Part shown: in pieces, positions 1 through 8,138 of the stretch
Numbering within the stretch: position 1 is the stretch's first letter
Layout of the letters: each line of letters opens with the position of its first letter
Assembly: GCF_000971985.1 (NCBI RefSeq)
Contig: NZ_LAQQ01000001.1
Coordinates: forward strand, 1,240,001-1,304,000
Source of the DNA: Paenibacillus dauci
GTDB taxonomy: Bacteria > Bacillota > Bacilli > Paenibacillales > Paenibacillaceae
Direction: 5' to 3'
Length of the DNA: 64,000 bases
Translations under genes and position numbers: made by a program
Notes under the pieces: generated by a model
Databases searched by the model: none
What the model saw: only the letters and a program-made list of their open reading frames with translations
What the model was told of the DNA's origin: nothing

Positions 1-1196
1 ACCGGTACTCGGGAGACGAGCGAATAGGATTCGGGATACTGGCGATTCTGCCGGGTCTGGCTCCAGTGAACTTCCCCATTGTTACTGCGCCAGTCCAGTT
101 GGCTCGTATCGTCCCCACCATTCACATCTTCGATACGGGCAATCGTATAAGCACCGAATAGCACCGGATATGTCGTCTTATTGTCGGACAGCATTTTGAC
201 CTGCTGTTTGACTGTACGCTTCTCTACATCCGAACTTTCATCCAGGGACAGATTGTCGCCAGCTTCTACCGGGTCCAGTTCCCTCCAGCCATTACTGGAA
301 CGGTCAATCCAGCCTGTACCCGAATAAGCCAGTCGGGTCTCCCCGCGCCAGTAACTACGGCTAGTAGTGTTTACTGTCATTACCGGCGTATAGTCAAAGT
401 TGAATCCGCCACCCAGATTGGAGTCTTCTCGGCTGTAACCGGACGAAGCACCCTGACCATTCAGCGGACTGGATCCATTGATCGTAATTACCGACTCTCC
501 GCGCCAATTTTTCCAGGCGGTATATGGATCTTTGAGTGTCGGTTGAATCTCCGGCATATTGATTCCGGCGAGCAGTACAATCGAAAAAATCACCGCAATA
601 TTGAATATAATTTTTAGCGGGTATCTACGAAGATGCTTCCAGCCCTTGGGGAATCTTTCCTGAAAATAACGGAAATGATTACTAACAAGCCAGCCCATTC
701 CAGCAAATACGACCCATGCCACTTCCTGCCATAATGTTGCCGAAGTAAAAGAATCCAGTACCGCGAGCGCCAGAATATTCGTACCAACGAACATAATAAT
801 CGCCCGGCGCGACGTACCAATACGCGCGGACACCTCTAGCAACACCCAGGCCGAGATGACAAACCATACATACGACCGAAGCGTCTCAATGAATAGCTCC
901 AGATTCGAAGTAAAAGACTCGCCCGGCTGCCAGAAAAAGATCCCGTTATAATCAAGAGCATAATAGACGACCACAATCACAGCGACCAGCTTGATCAGCA
1001 GTCGGTACCAGGCATTCACCGGCAGTATAATATCTATAACCGCAACAGCAGCCATCGTTCCGAGTACAAGCAGCGTCGTCTCGGTATACCAGATGTCTGC
1101 TGCATATTGAATCCATTGATAAGCAATAATCATTACCCACAGCAGACACAGTGAGTAATACCAGGAGCTTCGAATACCGCTCCACCATTTCATCAT
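1..1196 (-). CDS. Transglutaminase-like membrane protein (TgpA/DUF3488 type), C-terminus outside window
   Basis: Reading on the minus strand from the ATG at 1196, the frame stays open to the window edge (398 codons). The first ~210 residues hold several hydrophobic segments, followed by a polar extracytoplasmic stretch rich in Ser, Asn and Trp. This is the usual N-terminal half of TgpA-like proteins, whose transglutaminase core lies further downstream and is not visible here. The start overlaps the stop of the DUF58 gene in an ATGA arrangement, implying translational coupling. With the MoxR ATPase and DUF58 genes it forms the classic three-gene MoxR-DUF58-transglutaminase cluster, thought to act on envelope proteins or peptidoglycan-linked processes. 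The family call rests on topology and context, because the catalytic domain is missing from the window. Confidence 0.8.
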   Translation of the reverse strand, partial: MMKWWSGIRSSWYYSLCLLWVMIIAYQWIQYAADIWYTETTLLVLGTMAAVAVIDIILPVNAWYRLLIKLVAVIVVVYYALDYNGIFFWQPGESFTSNLELFIETLRSYVWFVISAWVLLEVSARIGTSRRAIIMFVGTNILALAVLDSFTSATLWQEVAWVVFAGMGWLVSNHFRYFQERFPKGWKHLRRYPLKIIFNIAVIFSIVLLAGINMPEIQPTLKDPYTAWKNWRGESVITINGSSPLNGQGASSGYSREDSNLGGGFNFDYTPVMTVNTTSRSYWRGETRLAYSGTGWIDRSSNGWRELDPVEAGDNLSLDESSDVEKRTVKQQVKMLSDNKTTYPVLFGAYTIARIEDVNGGDDTSQLDWRSNNGEVHWSQTRQNRQYPESYSLVSRVP

Positions 1197-2449
1197 AGGG
1201 TTCTACCTCCTAAAACCAGCGGTAGCTGATCCAGCGAATTCAGCGTATAGCTGGACATTCCCCGTACAGGATCAACCGTATTCTCCTGTCCATTTCCCTG
1301 TTGATCCGGGCTCTCAATACGGATCTGTACCGGATTCATCTGACGCAGTCTTGCAAACTGGAACGCTTCCCAGGCTTTATCTCCCTGGAGCGGGCTGATC
1401 AGAACAAAGAGCGAACCTGCAGGGAACAGACGTGCATCCTTTTCCAGTTTGTGCAGCATCTCTCCACGTCCATCCGACATAATATCGACCAGATGTACCT
1501 GCATCCGGTGCCAGTCGGAAGCGTGATCCGTCGGCAGGAATGAATAATTTTCTTCACCGATTGTAAAGAGTCCCATTCCCATACGCTCACGCATACCATA
1601 TTCCAGCATCGAAGAAGCGACCGAGACAGCCAATTCAAACTGGGTACCCGACTCGTAATGTTCAGCCATGCCATCCAGTACCAGCACCGTCTTCGGCAAT
1701 GCCTCGTGCTCGAACTCCTTGGATTTCCAGATGCCGGTACGTGCTGTGGCATTCCAGTGAATACGGGAAATACGGTCACCATATACGTAGTCGCGTACGC
1801 CATTAATCTGATTCGTCTCTGGCCGGGACATCAGCTGCGATGTCTGCTGTCCGCCAAGACGGGAGTGTCTTGAACCCATTTCCCAGTAAGGCACAAAAAC
1901 CGTTCGTGGCAGCACAAGAAACTCTCCTGGTGCATTGAACTTGCCTCTGTTCTCCAATAATCCAAAAATATCTTCACTGATACATTCCGTTTCATAAAAA
2001 CGATAACGTCCACGTTCCAGCGGCGGCGTCTGGAACAGCAGCTCTCCCTTGCCACGCATACTCGGAATCAGACTCTCCTCAAAAGACCAGGATTCGCCGT
2101 TATGGCGTTTGAGTGTCTCGCGAACAATCACATAAGGCAGTGGCAGGAATCCCGGAATCGTTACATTCAGGCGAACTTGTACCTGATCACCTGCATGAAT
2201 AATTTCGCTATGATCACCGCCGATAGACAAATGACGGCTGCCCCGCGCGCGTCCCACGCCGCGAAAGCCTCCGCCAATCAGATACAGAGACAGCAGTGTC
2301 ACCATGGAAAATAACATGACCGACGTTTTGCCACCCTGAAAAAGCATATACAATAGACAACCGATCCATACCAGCACAACAAGCCATAATTTGGACGGCT
2401 GGTGCTGGCGCTGCAGGTTGAGCCGCAAATATGAAAATAATGCTCTCAT
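1193..2449 (-). CDS. DUF58 domain-containing protein
   Basis: 418 residues. Two hydrophobic segments near the N-terminus (about 20-60) are followed by a beta-rich region and then the DUF58 signature YGDRISRIHWNATAR at about 223-237. DUF58 proteins carry a vWA-like fold and are nearly always encoded beside MoxR AAA+ ATPases, which probably remodel them. The gene starts 4 bases after the MoxR stop codon and overlaps the transglutaminase gene by 4 bases, so the three are very likely one transcript. The exact biochemical role of the family is not settled. Confidence 0.88.
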   Translation of the reverse strand: MRALFSYLRLNLQRQHQPSKLWLVVLVWIGCLLYMLFQGGKTSVMLFSMVTLLSLYLIGGGFRGVGRARGSRHLSIGGDHSEIIHAGDQVQVRLNVTIPGFLPLPYVIVRETLKRHNGESWSFEESLIPSMRGKGELLFQTPPLERGRYRFYETECISEDIFGLLENRGKFNAPGEFLVLPRTVFVPYWEMGSRHSRLGGQQTSQLMSRPETNQINGVRDYVYGDRISRIHWNATARTGIWKSKEFEHEALPKTVLVLDGMAEHYESGTQFELAVSVASSMLEYGMRERMGMGLFTIGEENYSFLPTDHASDWHRMQVHLVDIMSDGRGEMLHKLEKDARLFPAGSLFVLISPLQGDKAWEAFQFARLRQMNPVQIRIESPDQQGNGQENTVDPVRGMSSYTLNSLDQLPLVLGGRTL

Positions 2450-2453
2450 GATA

Positions 2454-3413
2454 TTATGGCCCCACCGATACGGGAGCCGGGATCTGCTCCAGAATCTGAT
2501 GCATAATCCGGTCTGCGCCCATCCGCTCCATCCGGGCTTCCGGACGAGGCAGAATACGGTGACCGATAATATAAGGTGCTAGACGCTTTACATCATCAGG
2601 CAGCACAAAATCGCGTTCATGAATAAAAGCATAGGCTTTGACAGCCATCATAAAGGACAGTGTAGCACGCGGACTTGCTCCCAGCAGCACGGAACGATGT
2701 TCCCGTGTAGCACGGATAATTCGTACCAGATAATCGCTGACGGATTCGTCCATATGCACTCCCCGAATATCATGCTGGATATCGGCAATACTCTGCATAT
2801 CGGTTACAGGCTCCAGACGATCCACTGGCTGGCCTGCAGCTCCCTGCTGAAGCAGCAGATTTTTCTCGGTCTGCTCATCTGGGTAGCCAATCGTAATCTT
2901 CATCATAAACCGATCCAGCTGCGCCTCGGGCAGCATATAGGTTCCTTCAAAATCAATCGGGTTCTGGGTCGCACACAGCATAAATGGATGCGGCAGCGGA
3001 TGCGTCTCTCCATCTACCGTAACATTGCGTTCTTCCATAACTTCCAGCAGCGCTGATTGAGTCTTGGTTGTAGCGCGGTTGATCTCATCGGCAAGCAGGA
3101 TATTGGTCATTACCGGACCCGGCCGGAAATAAAACTGCTCATCGCGTGGATGGAAAATAGATACGCCGGTAATATCACTCGGCAGTAAATCCGGATTACA
3201 CTGAATCCGTCGGTATTGACCGCTCATTGATTTTGCGAGCGCCTTGATCATTTGCGTCTTGCCTGTACCGGGAACATCCTCAATCAGGACATGTCCACCT
3301 GCGAGCAGAGCAGTCAGCAGAAGCTCTATTTCAAAAGACTTGCCAAGTATGCATGATTCCAGGTTGGATCTTACAGCTGCGATAACGTGCATCGATTCCT
3401 TACGTGCCGGCAT
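2454..3413 (-). CDS. MoxR family AAA+ ATPase
   Basis: 319 residues, the usual length for MoxR proteins. The Walker A motif EDVPGTGKT lies at about 45-53 and Walker B LLADE at about 106-110, followed by the sensor/arginine-finger region and a C-terminal lid domain. MoxR ATPases act as chaperones that assemble or activate partner complexes, often vWA/DUF58 proteins such as the next gene. The start ATG at 3413 is preceded by GGAGG with normal spacing. It is the first gene of the operon with DUF58 and the transglutaminase-like protein. Confidence 0.92.
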   Translation of the reverse strand: MPARKESMHVIAAVRSNLESCILGKSFEIELLLTALLAGGHVLIEDVPGTGKTQMIKALAKSMSGQYRRIQCNPDLLPSDITGVSIFHPRDEQFYFRPGPVMTNILLADEINRATTKTQSALLEVMEERNVTVDGETHPLPHPFMLCATQNPIDFEGTYMLPEAQLDRFMMKITIGYPDEQTEKNLLLQQGAAGQPVDRLEPVTDMQSIADIQHDIRGVHMDESVSDYLVRIIRATREHRSVLLGASPRATLSFMMAVKAYAFIHERDFVLPDDVKRLAPYIIGHRILPRPEARMERMGADRIMHQILEQIPAPVSVGP

Positions 3414-3694
3414 ATATTAAAAACCTCCTACATCAGGTTCATAGATTCAAAAGCACCAGTTAGCAGATTCGACAAAATCCATTTTCTGCTGCTGGATTAT
3501 TTTTACTATATAAGAATATTTCATAACAGAAATACTGGTATACCATATATTGTACATGAAGGATAGGATAGAGTCACTTTTGGATGAAATAAAAATGGTT
3601 ACATGTACCAAAAGGTTATGGAGATGGTTGGACATTTTTCGACAGTGCCTTCATACTGATATGAGCCAAATCATGCTAAGGAGTGAACAATCGA
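3414..3694. other. Divergent intergenic region between moxR operon and M42 peptidase
   Basis: About 280 bp, AT-rich, between divergent genes, so it must hold both promoters. No operator or RNA structure is convincing by eye. An AAGGAG ribosome binding site for the peptidase lies at 3678-3683. Confidence 0.5.
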
Positions 3695-4768
3695 ATGGAT
3701 CAACACACACTTCAGATGTTTAAACAATTAACTGAATTCCCTGCCGTTTCCGGCTTTGAGCGGGAACTGCGTCAGCTGGTCAAGGAAAAGATGTCTGCGT
3801 ATACCAATGAATTTGTACAGGATCGGCTGGGAAGTTTGTTCGGTGTGCTGCGCGGTGAAGAAAGCGGCCCAAAAATGATGGTAGCTGGACATTTTGATGA
3901 AGTAGGATTTATGGTGACAGGCATTACGGAGCAGGGTCTTGTACTGTTCCAGCCTTTGGGCGGCTGGTTTAGCCAGGTCGTGCTGGCACAGCGGCTGCAT
4001 ATTATTACTGACGATGGACCGATTACAGGAGTGGTCGGCTCTACGCCTACCCATCTGCTCAGTCCAGAACAGCGTAACAAACCGGTAGACATCCGCAGCA
4101 TGTATATTGATATTGGTGCAGATGACCGGTCAGAAGCTGAATCGCTCGGTATCCGTCCCGGTCTACAGATCGTCCCGGTCTGCGAGTTCACTCCACTGGC
4201 CAATCCCAAGAAAATTATGGCCAAAGCCTGGGATAACCGCTACGGGGTAGGTCTCGCGATTGAACTGCTGCAGGCACTTCATGGTGAAACACTCGGGGGT
4301 ACCGTCTATTCCGGCGCTACCGTGCAGGAAGAACTCGGACTTCGCGGCGCCCGCACTGCTGCACAAATGATCCAGCCGGATCTTTTCTTCGGACTGGACT
4401 GCAGCGCTGCCAATGATATGACCGGAGACCGCAATGCCTTCGGCCACATCGGCAAAGGCGCATTGCTGCGTATCTATGATCCGACCATGTTTACCCACCG
4501 CGGAATGGTAGAATATATTCAGGATACAGCCAGCGCCCATCATATCCCGGTACAGTACTTTGTATCCCAGGGCGGAACAGATGCAGGCGCTGTTCATCTG
4601 AATGGCATCGGCGTTCCTTCGACCGTTATCGGTATTTGTGCCCGCTATATCCATACATCTTCTTCCATTATTCATACCGATGATTATGATGCAGCCAAAG
4701 AACTGCTGATTCGTCTTGTGAAAGGTATGAATGCATCCACTTACCAGACTCTGCTGGATCGCGCTTAA
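3695..4768 (+). CDS. M42 family metallopeptidase (glutamyl aminopeptidase-like)
   Basis: 357 residues. Co-catalytic metal-binding motifs of the M42 family are present: AGHFDEVGF near residue 66, KAWDNRYG in the middle, QEELGLRGA with the catalytic Glu pair, FGLDCS, and IHTDDYD near the C-terminus. The family removes N-terminal residues from short peptides and assembles into large tetrahedral dodecamers in the cytosol. An upstream in-frame GTG at 3683 overlaps the AAGGAG ribosome binding site (3678-3683), so the ATG at 3695 is the better start. No signal peptide is seen. It resembles YsdC-type proteins of Bacillus. Confidence 0.92.
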   Translation: MDQHTLQMFKQLTEFPAVSGFERELRQLVKEKMSAYTNEFVQDRLGSLFGVLRGEESGPKMMVAGHFDEVGFMVTGITEQGLVLFQPLGGWFSQVVLAQRLHIITDDGPITGVVGSTPTHLLSPEQRNKPVDIRSMYIDIGADDRSEAESLGIRPGLQIVPVCEFTPLANPKKIMAKAWDNRYGVGLAIELLQALHGETLGGTVYSGATVQEELGLRGARTAAQMIQPDLFFGLDCSAANDMTGDRNAFGHIGKGALLRIYDPTMFTHRGMVEYIQDTASAHHIPVQYFVSQGGTDAGAVHLNGIGVPSTVIGICARYIHTSSSIIHTDDYDAAKELLIRLVKGMNASTYQTLLDRA

Positions 4769-4784
4769 TCTTGAAACGTTTGAA

Positions 4785-4818
4785 CTGCTGTGCCTTTTCG
4801 GTACAGCAGCTTTTTTTA
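4785..4818 (+). terminator. Intrinsic terminator after M42 peptidase
   Basis: Ten-base stem CTGCTGTGCC / GGTACAGCAG with one G-U pair and a short loop, followed by a run of seven T. Confidence 0.85.
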
Positions 4819-5211
4819 TATCTACTGCAGGATATATGGATCCGGCAGTCTTTTAAATATCGAATCCATACCTGTTTCCACATACTTCTATGCCTTCAGT
4901 ACATCATCTACTGTATTACTTCATTATAACCCGGCGTCCTGCTGCTTCAATCCGCTTCAAGAGCCCGTTTCACAACTATTTTCAAATAAAAATTCTGCTT
5001 TCTGACAACCACTGATCAATATCTCATTTTAAAGACTTAGTGCTATATTTTATCATATTTATAATATTTTTGGATTAATTTGCATAAAATTGTTTCAAAA
5101 CAACTATAATTTATTATATCAATGCCAGGTAATACTTTAGCCTGCTCTAATTCTGCCTACAAGCAGTTATGTTCTTCTATTCATATTCTCTATTATAAAA
5201 GGAGTGAAATA
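4819..5211. other. Upstream region of the first beta-helix gene
   Basis: About 390 bp without a gene. It becomes very AT-rich from about 5030. A TATAAT hexamer at 5105-5110 is a likely -10 box. Just before it lies a perfect palindrome, TTGTTT-CA-AAACAA (5090-5103), a possible operator. The ribosome binding site AAAGGAG is at 5198-5204. Confidence 0.4.
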
Positions 5212-7632
5212 ATGAAACGCGGTCATTATGTACTGCAGCTGCTGTGTCTGATGACCAGTATACTGCTCTTATTGTCCACCAGTGTTCCTGCTCATGCTGC
5301 CGGTAGTACATCTTCTGCCGATCAAGCAGGTATAGATGAGCTTCCTTCCGGGTTGGCTCCTGTCACACCGGTCAACATCTATCTCTCTCCAACCGGAAGT
5401 GACGGTCTTAACAATGGTACGCTGGAACGTCCCTACCGTACACTAGGCAAAGCACGATCCGTCATCCGTGACACCTATAGCACGCTGCCCGAGGGCGGGA
5501 TAACTGTCTGGATGCGAGGCGGCAAGTATGCTCTGCCTGCTCCACTTGAATTTCAGGAAACGGATTCAGGCTCTGAAGGCAGCCCTGTGATTTACCGTAG
5601 TTATCCAGGCGAACAGGCTGTCATTACTACAGCCAAAGTTATTCCTTCAACCGCATGGAACCAGCTGTCTCCCGAAGCTGCTGCACGTGTTCATCCTGAC
5701 GTGTACGCCGGAGATTTGAGAGAGCTTGATCTGACAGCGCTTGGTATACGGAATATTGAGGGATTCCCTGGTGGTACAACTTTTATCCAGGAGTGGGGAA
5801 TTCCCGATCTGATCGTCAATGGCGCCCGTCAGCCGATATCCCAGTGGCCGAATCCCAATCGGGGAGTTGGCGGCGGACGTCCCGGTTGGGCCACCATGAA
5901 TGGATCCGCCAATGCACAGTCTTTTTATTATGGTCCTGGTGGTCAACCAAAGGATGGTATTACGACCAATGATATGGATGCAGACGGAACAGCACGCAGC
6001 ATCCGCTGGGCGAACTCGGTAGAGCAAGGTCATTCCCTGTATCTGCGCGGCTTTTGGCGGACAGACTTTGATCCGGTTATGAGCAAGGTACAAAAGATTG
6101 ACGCAGATCGCAATCTAATCCGGCTGCTTAATGTACCCGAAGGCGGCATCGGGTCTAAATGGAGTCAGGCGGCACCTGGTGTTGAAGAGCCACCGGCTTC
6201 CGGTCCTTCTGTGCATCTCCATCCTTATGCAGGTTCGTCGAATGCGCAGAATGTAGATAACAGTGTATACCGTGTACAGGATAGCGTCTATCAGGATGTA
6301 TACACCGAACAGCCGGATCCGCCTACTGTAACCAATCAGGTATACCGCGTAGGTACAGGCAAGGAAGAATGGCAGGCCGTTAACTTGCTGGATGAGATTG
6401 ATTTACCCGGCGAATGGGCACTGGACTTTAAAGACCGCAAAATCTATTACTATCCAAACGGTGATATTGCCAATCAGGATATTATAGTAGCCGATCGGTC
6501 CGGTCCGATTATCAAAATGAATGATGCTACTTATATCCAGTTCATCGGGCTGACAATCGAAGGCGGCATGAATAACGGGATTGAACTCAAGCACTCCCAT
6601 CATATTACAATGGCAGGTAATACCATCCGCAATGTTGGCGGTGGGGGCATTCTTGATTATTACGGACATGACAATGTCATCAGAAGCAATGATATCTATG
6701 AGACAGGAAGCTTCGGGATCAGTGTCGGTCAGGCAGGGGATCGAATGCAGTTGATTCCTTCCCATACCCAGATCGTCAACAATCATATTCATGATATCGG
6801 CAGCCTGATCCATCTGGAGGGCATGATCATCACCGAATCGATCGGGGTTACAATCCAGCATAATCTGCTCCATGACATGCCCAAGCACGGTATTCGTTAT
6901 GCATTCAGCAATGATCTGCTATTCGAATACAATCGAGTGCATCATGTTTCCCTGATCGATGGAGATGCTGGTGCCTTTTATACCGCGAGGGACTGGTCCT
7001 CCTATGGAAATGTACTGCGCTATAACCATATTGATGACAGTCCAAGAGCCAATGGATTTTACGCAGATGATGGAGACAGCGGAGATACCTACTATAATAA
7101 TATTATCAGCGATGTCTCCAAAGCTTTTATTTTTGGCGGAGGACATTATAATCAGGCTTATGGCAATCTAATTATCAACGCCGCTTCGGTGCAGATTGAC
7201 GACCGGGGCATACAGCGCAACTATACACCGGACAGCGAACAGGCACAGCCGCTGCTCGAGAAGCATCCTTTTGCTGAACCATGGAAAAGCTACGGCACTG
7301 TACTGGCTACCACCTATGGATACAATACGCATAATCTATGGCCCGATGTGCTTGATCCTGACTGGAATCCGCAGTATCCGAATGGATCAAGGTTCTTCGA
7401 TAATATTCTGGTTGATACTGGACCAATTGCTTCTCCCAAAAAAGGAGTAGTCATGATTGCCCATAATACCCGGATCAATGATATTCGGCTAACAGATCTG
7501 CAGGTATTTGGCAAATCTCCCTATAATGTCCAGACTTATACTCGTAATGCTGTCGTATTATCTGTATTTCCAGACATTAATACTACCTATTCACAGATTG
7601 GACTGTTTAAAGATGCATACCGTCCTAATTAA
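5212..7632 (+). CDS. Secreted beta-helix protein, GH141-like, paralogue 1 (subclade a)
   Basis: 806 residues from the ATG at 5212, which has AAAGGAG 8-14 bases upstream. An in-frame ATG 30 codons earlier lacks a ribosome binding site and would bury the signal peptide. The N-terminal signal peptide ends near VPAHA. The N-terminal domain has the family hallmarks GGKYAL, YRSYPGE and QPISQWPNP. Near the middle is EEWQAVNLLDEIDLPGEWAL with IYYYP, then right-handed beta-helix coils rich in Asn, Gly and Ile. The best-conserved core is GDAGAFYT plus NGFYADDG. Asp585 and Asp619 in these are the probable catalytic pair by analogy with GH141-type enzymes. A secreted polysaccharide-active enzyme is inferred; the substrate is unknown. 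Closest sibling: the gene at 16149. Confidence 0.85.
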   Translation: MKRGHYVLQLLCLMTSILLLLSTSVPAHAAGSTSSADQAGIDELPSGLAPVTPVNIYLSPTGSDGLNNGTLERPYRTLGKARSVIRDTYSTLPEGGITVWMRGGKYALPAPLEFQETDSGSEGSPVIYRSYPGEQAVITTAKVIPSTAWNQLSPEAAARVHPDVYAGDLRELDLTALGIRNIEGFPGGTTFIQEWGIPDLIVNGARQPISQWPNPNRGVGGGRPGWATMNGSANAQSFYYGPGGQPKDGITTNDMDADGTARSIRWANSVEQGHSLYLRGFWRTDFDPVMSKVQKIDADRNLIRLLNVPEGGIGSKWSQAAPGVEEPPASGPSVHLHPYAGSSNAQNVDNSVYRVQDSVYQDVYTEQPDPPTVTNQVYRVGTGKEEWQAVNLLDEIDLPGEWALDFKDRKIYYYPNGDIANQDIIVADRSGPIIKMNDATYIQFIGLTIEGGMNNGIELKHSHHITMAGNTIRNVGGGGILDYYGHDNVIRSNDIYETGSFGISVGQAGDRMQLIPSHTQIVNNHIHDIGSLIHLEGMIITESIGVTIQHNLLHDMPKHGIRYAFSNDLLFEYNRVHHVSLIDGDAGAFYTARDWSSYGNVLRYNHIDDSPRANGFYADDGDSGDTYYNNIISDVSKAFIFGGGHYNQAYGNLIINAASVQIDDRGIQRNYTPDSEQAQPLLEKHPFAEPWKSYGTVLATTYGYNTHNLWPDVLDPDWNPQYPNGSRFFDNILVDTGPIASPKKGVVMIAHNTRINDIRLTDLQVFGKSPYNVQTYTRNAVVLSVFPDINTTYSQIGLFKDAYRPN

Positions 7633-7695
7633 TCATGAATTTTATATAAAAATATGGAAATAAATAGTATTAATTTATAATATTATATTTTATCC

Positions 7696-7725
7696 TGCCC
7701 TTGAGTTCATCAAGGGCATTTTTTT
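7696..7725 (+). terminator. Intrinsic terminator after paralogue 1
   Basis: Perfect 9-bp stem TGCCCTTGA / TCAAGGGCA with a 5-base loop, then seven T. Confidence 0.93.
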
Positions 7726-7880
7726 GTAGGACCGTTTAGATTAAATCCCGGGAGTTCACTGATAGACCGGGAAAATCAGCTGACTGACTTCCTAAAAAGA
7801 AGAAGAAGTAGCCATTGCCTAGGTACCTTCTTCTCATTTCACATTTTATTAGTTATAGAAAAGATGGGAATTATTGGCGA

Positions 7881-7909
7881 TTATCTGTTTATTTTTTATA
7901 TATTATACT
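7881..7909 (+). promoter_or_regulatory. Probable promoter of paralogue 2, conserved with paralogue 6
   Basis: TTATCT (7881-7886), a 17-base gap, then TATACT (7904-7909). The same layout, GGCGRTTATCWG followed by TATACT at identical spacing, occurs before paralogue 6 at 18794-18822. In both, the inverted repeat arm starts 16 bases after the first base of TATACT, so it would lie at the 5' end of the transcript. Confidence 0.6.
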
Positions 7910-7919
7910 TAATTATATT

Positions 7920-8111
7920 GAAAGGAACATTTTTACTTCACCTATGAAGACTAGAACTCATAGGGACTTGGAACCACCAAACTTCTAATTTAAAATTCTC
8001 CATACAGGACTTTAGATATTCTTTCTAAACCATACCCTTTAGTATTTTCACGGATCAAGTAAAAATGTTTCGACCTTTCAAATTATTTACCTACCGGATT
8101 GTTAGCCGGTA
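7920..8111 (+). promoter_or_regulatory. Structured leader of paralogue 2 with long-range inverted repeat
   Basis: Left arm GAAAGG + AACATTTTTACTT (7920-7938) pairs with AAGTAAAAATGTT (8057-8069), a 4-base bulge and CCTTTC (8074-8079), giving 19 bp around a loop of about 118 nt. Inside lies the hairpin CCTATGA (7941-7947) / TCATAGG (7958-7964). A second hairpin, TACCGG / CCGGTA (8092-8111), sits just before the AGGAGGT ribosome binding site (8124-8130). The arms recur almost unchanged before paralogue 6, while the loop has diverged. It may be a 5' RNA stabiliser or cis-regulatory RNA, or a pair of DNA operators. It matches no riboswitch class I recognise. Confidence 0.6.
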
Positions 8112-8138
8112 CACCCACACCTCAGGAGGTAATACAAC

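Noticed and set aside
7920-8079. Inverted repeats of beta-helix genes 2 and 6 as a MITE
   Set aside because: Interiors are diverged while the arms are conserved, no target-site duplication is visible, and the promoter lies at a fixed distance; a duplicated leader is the better explanation.
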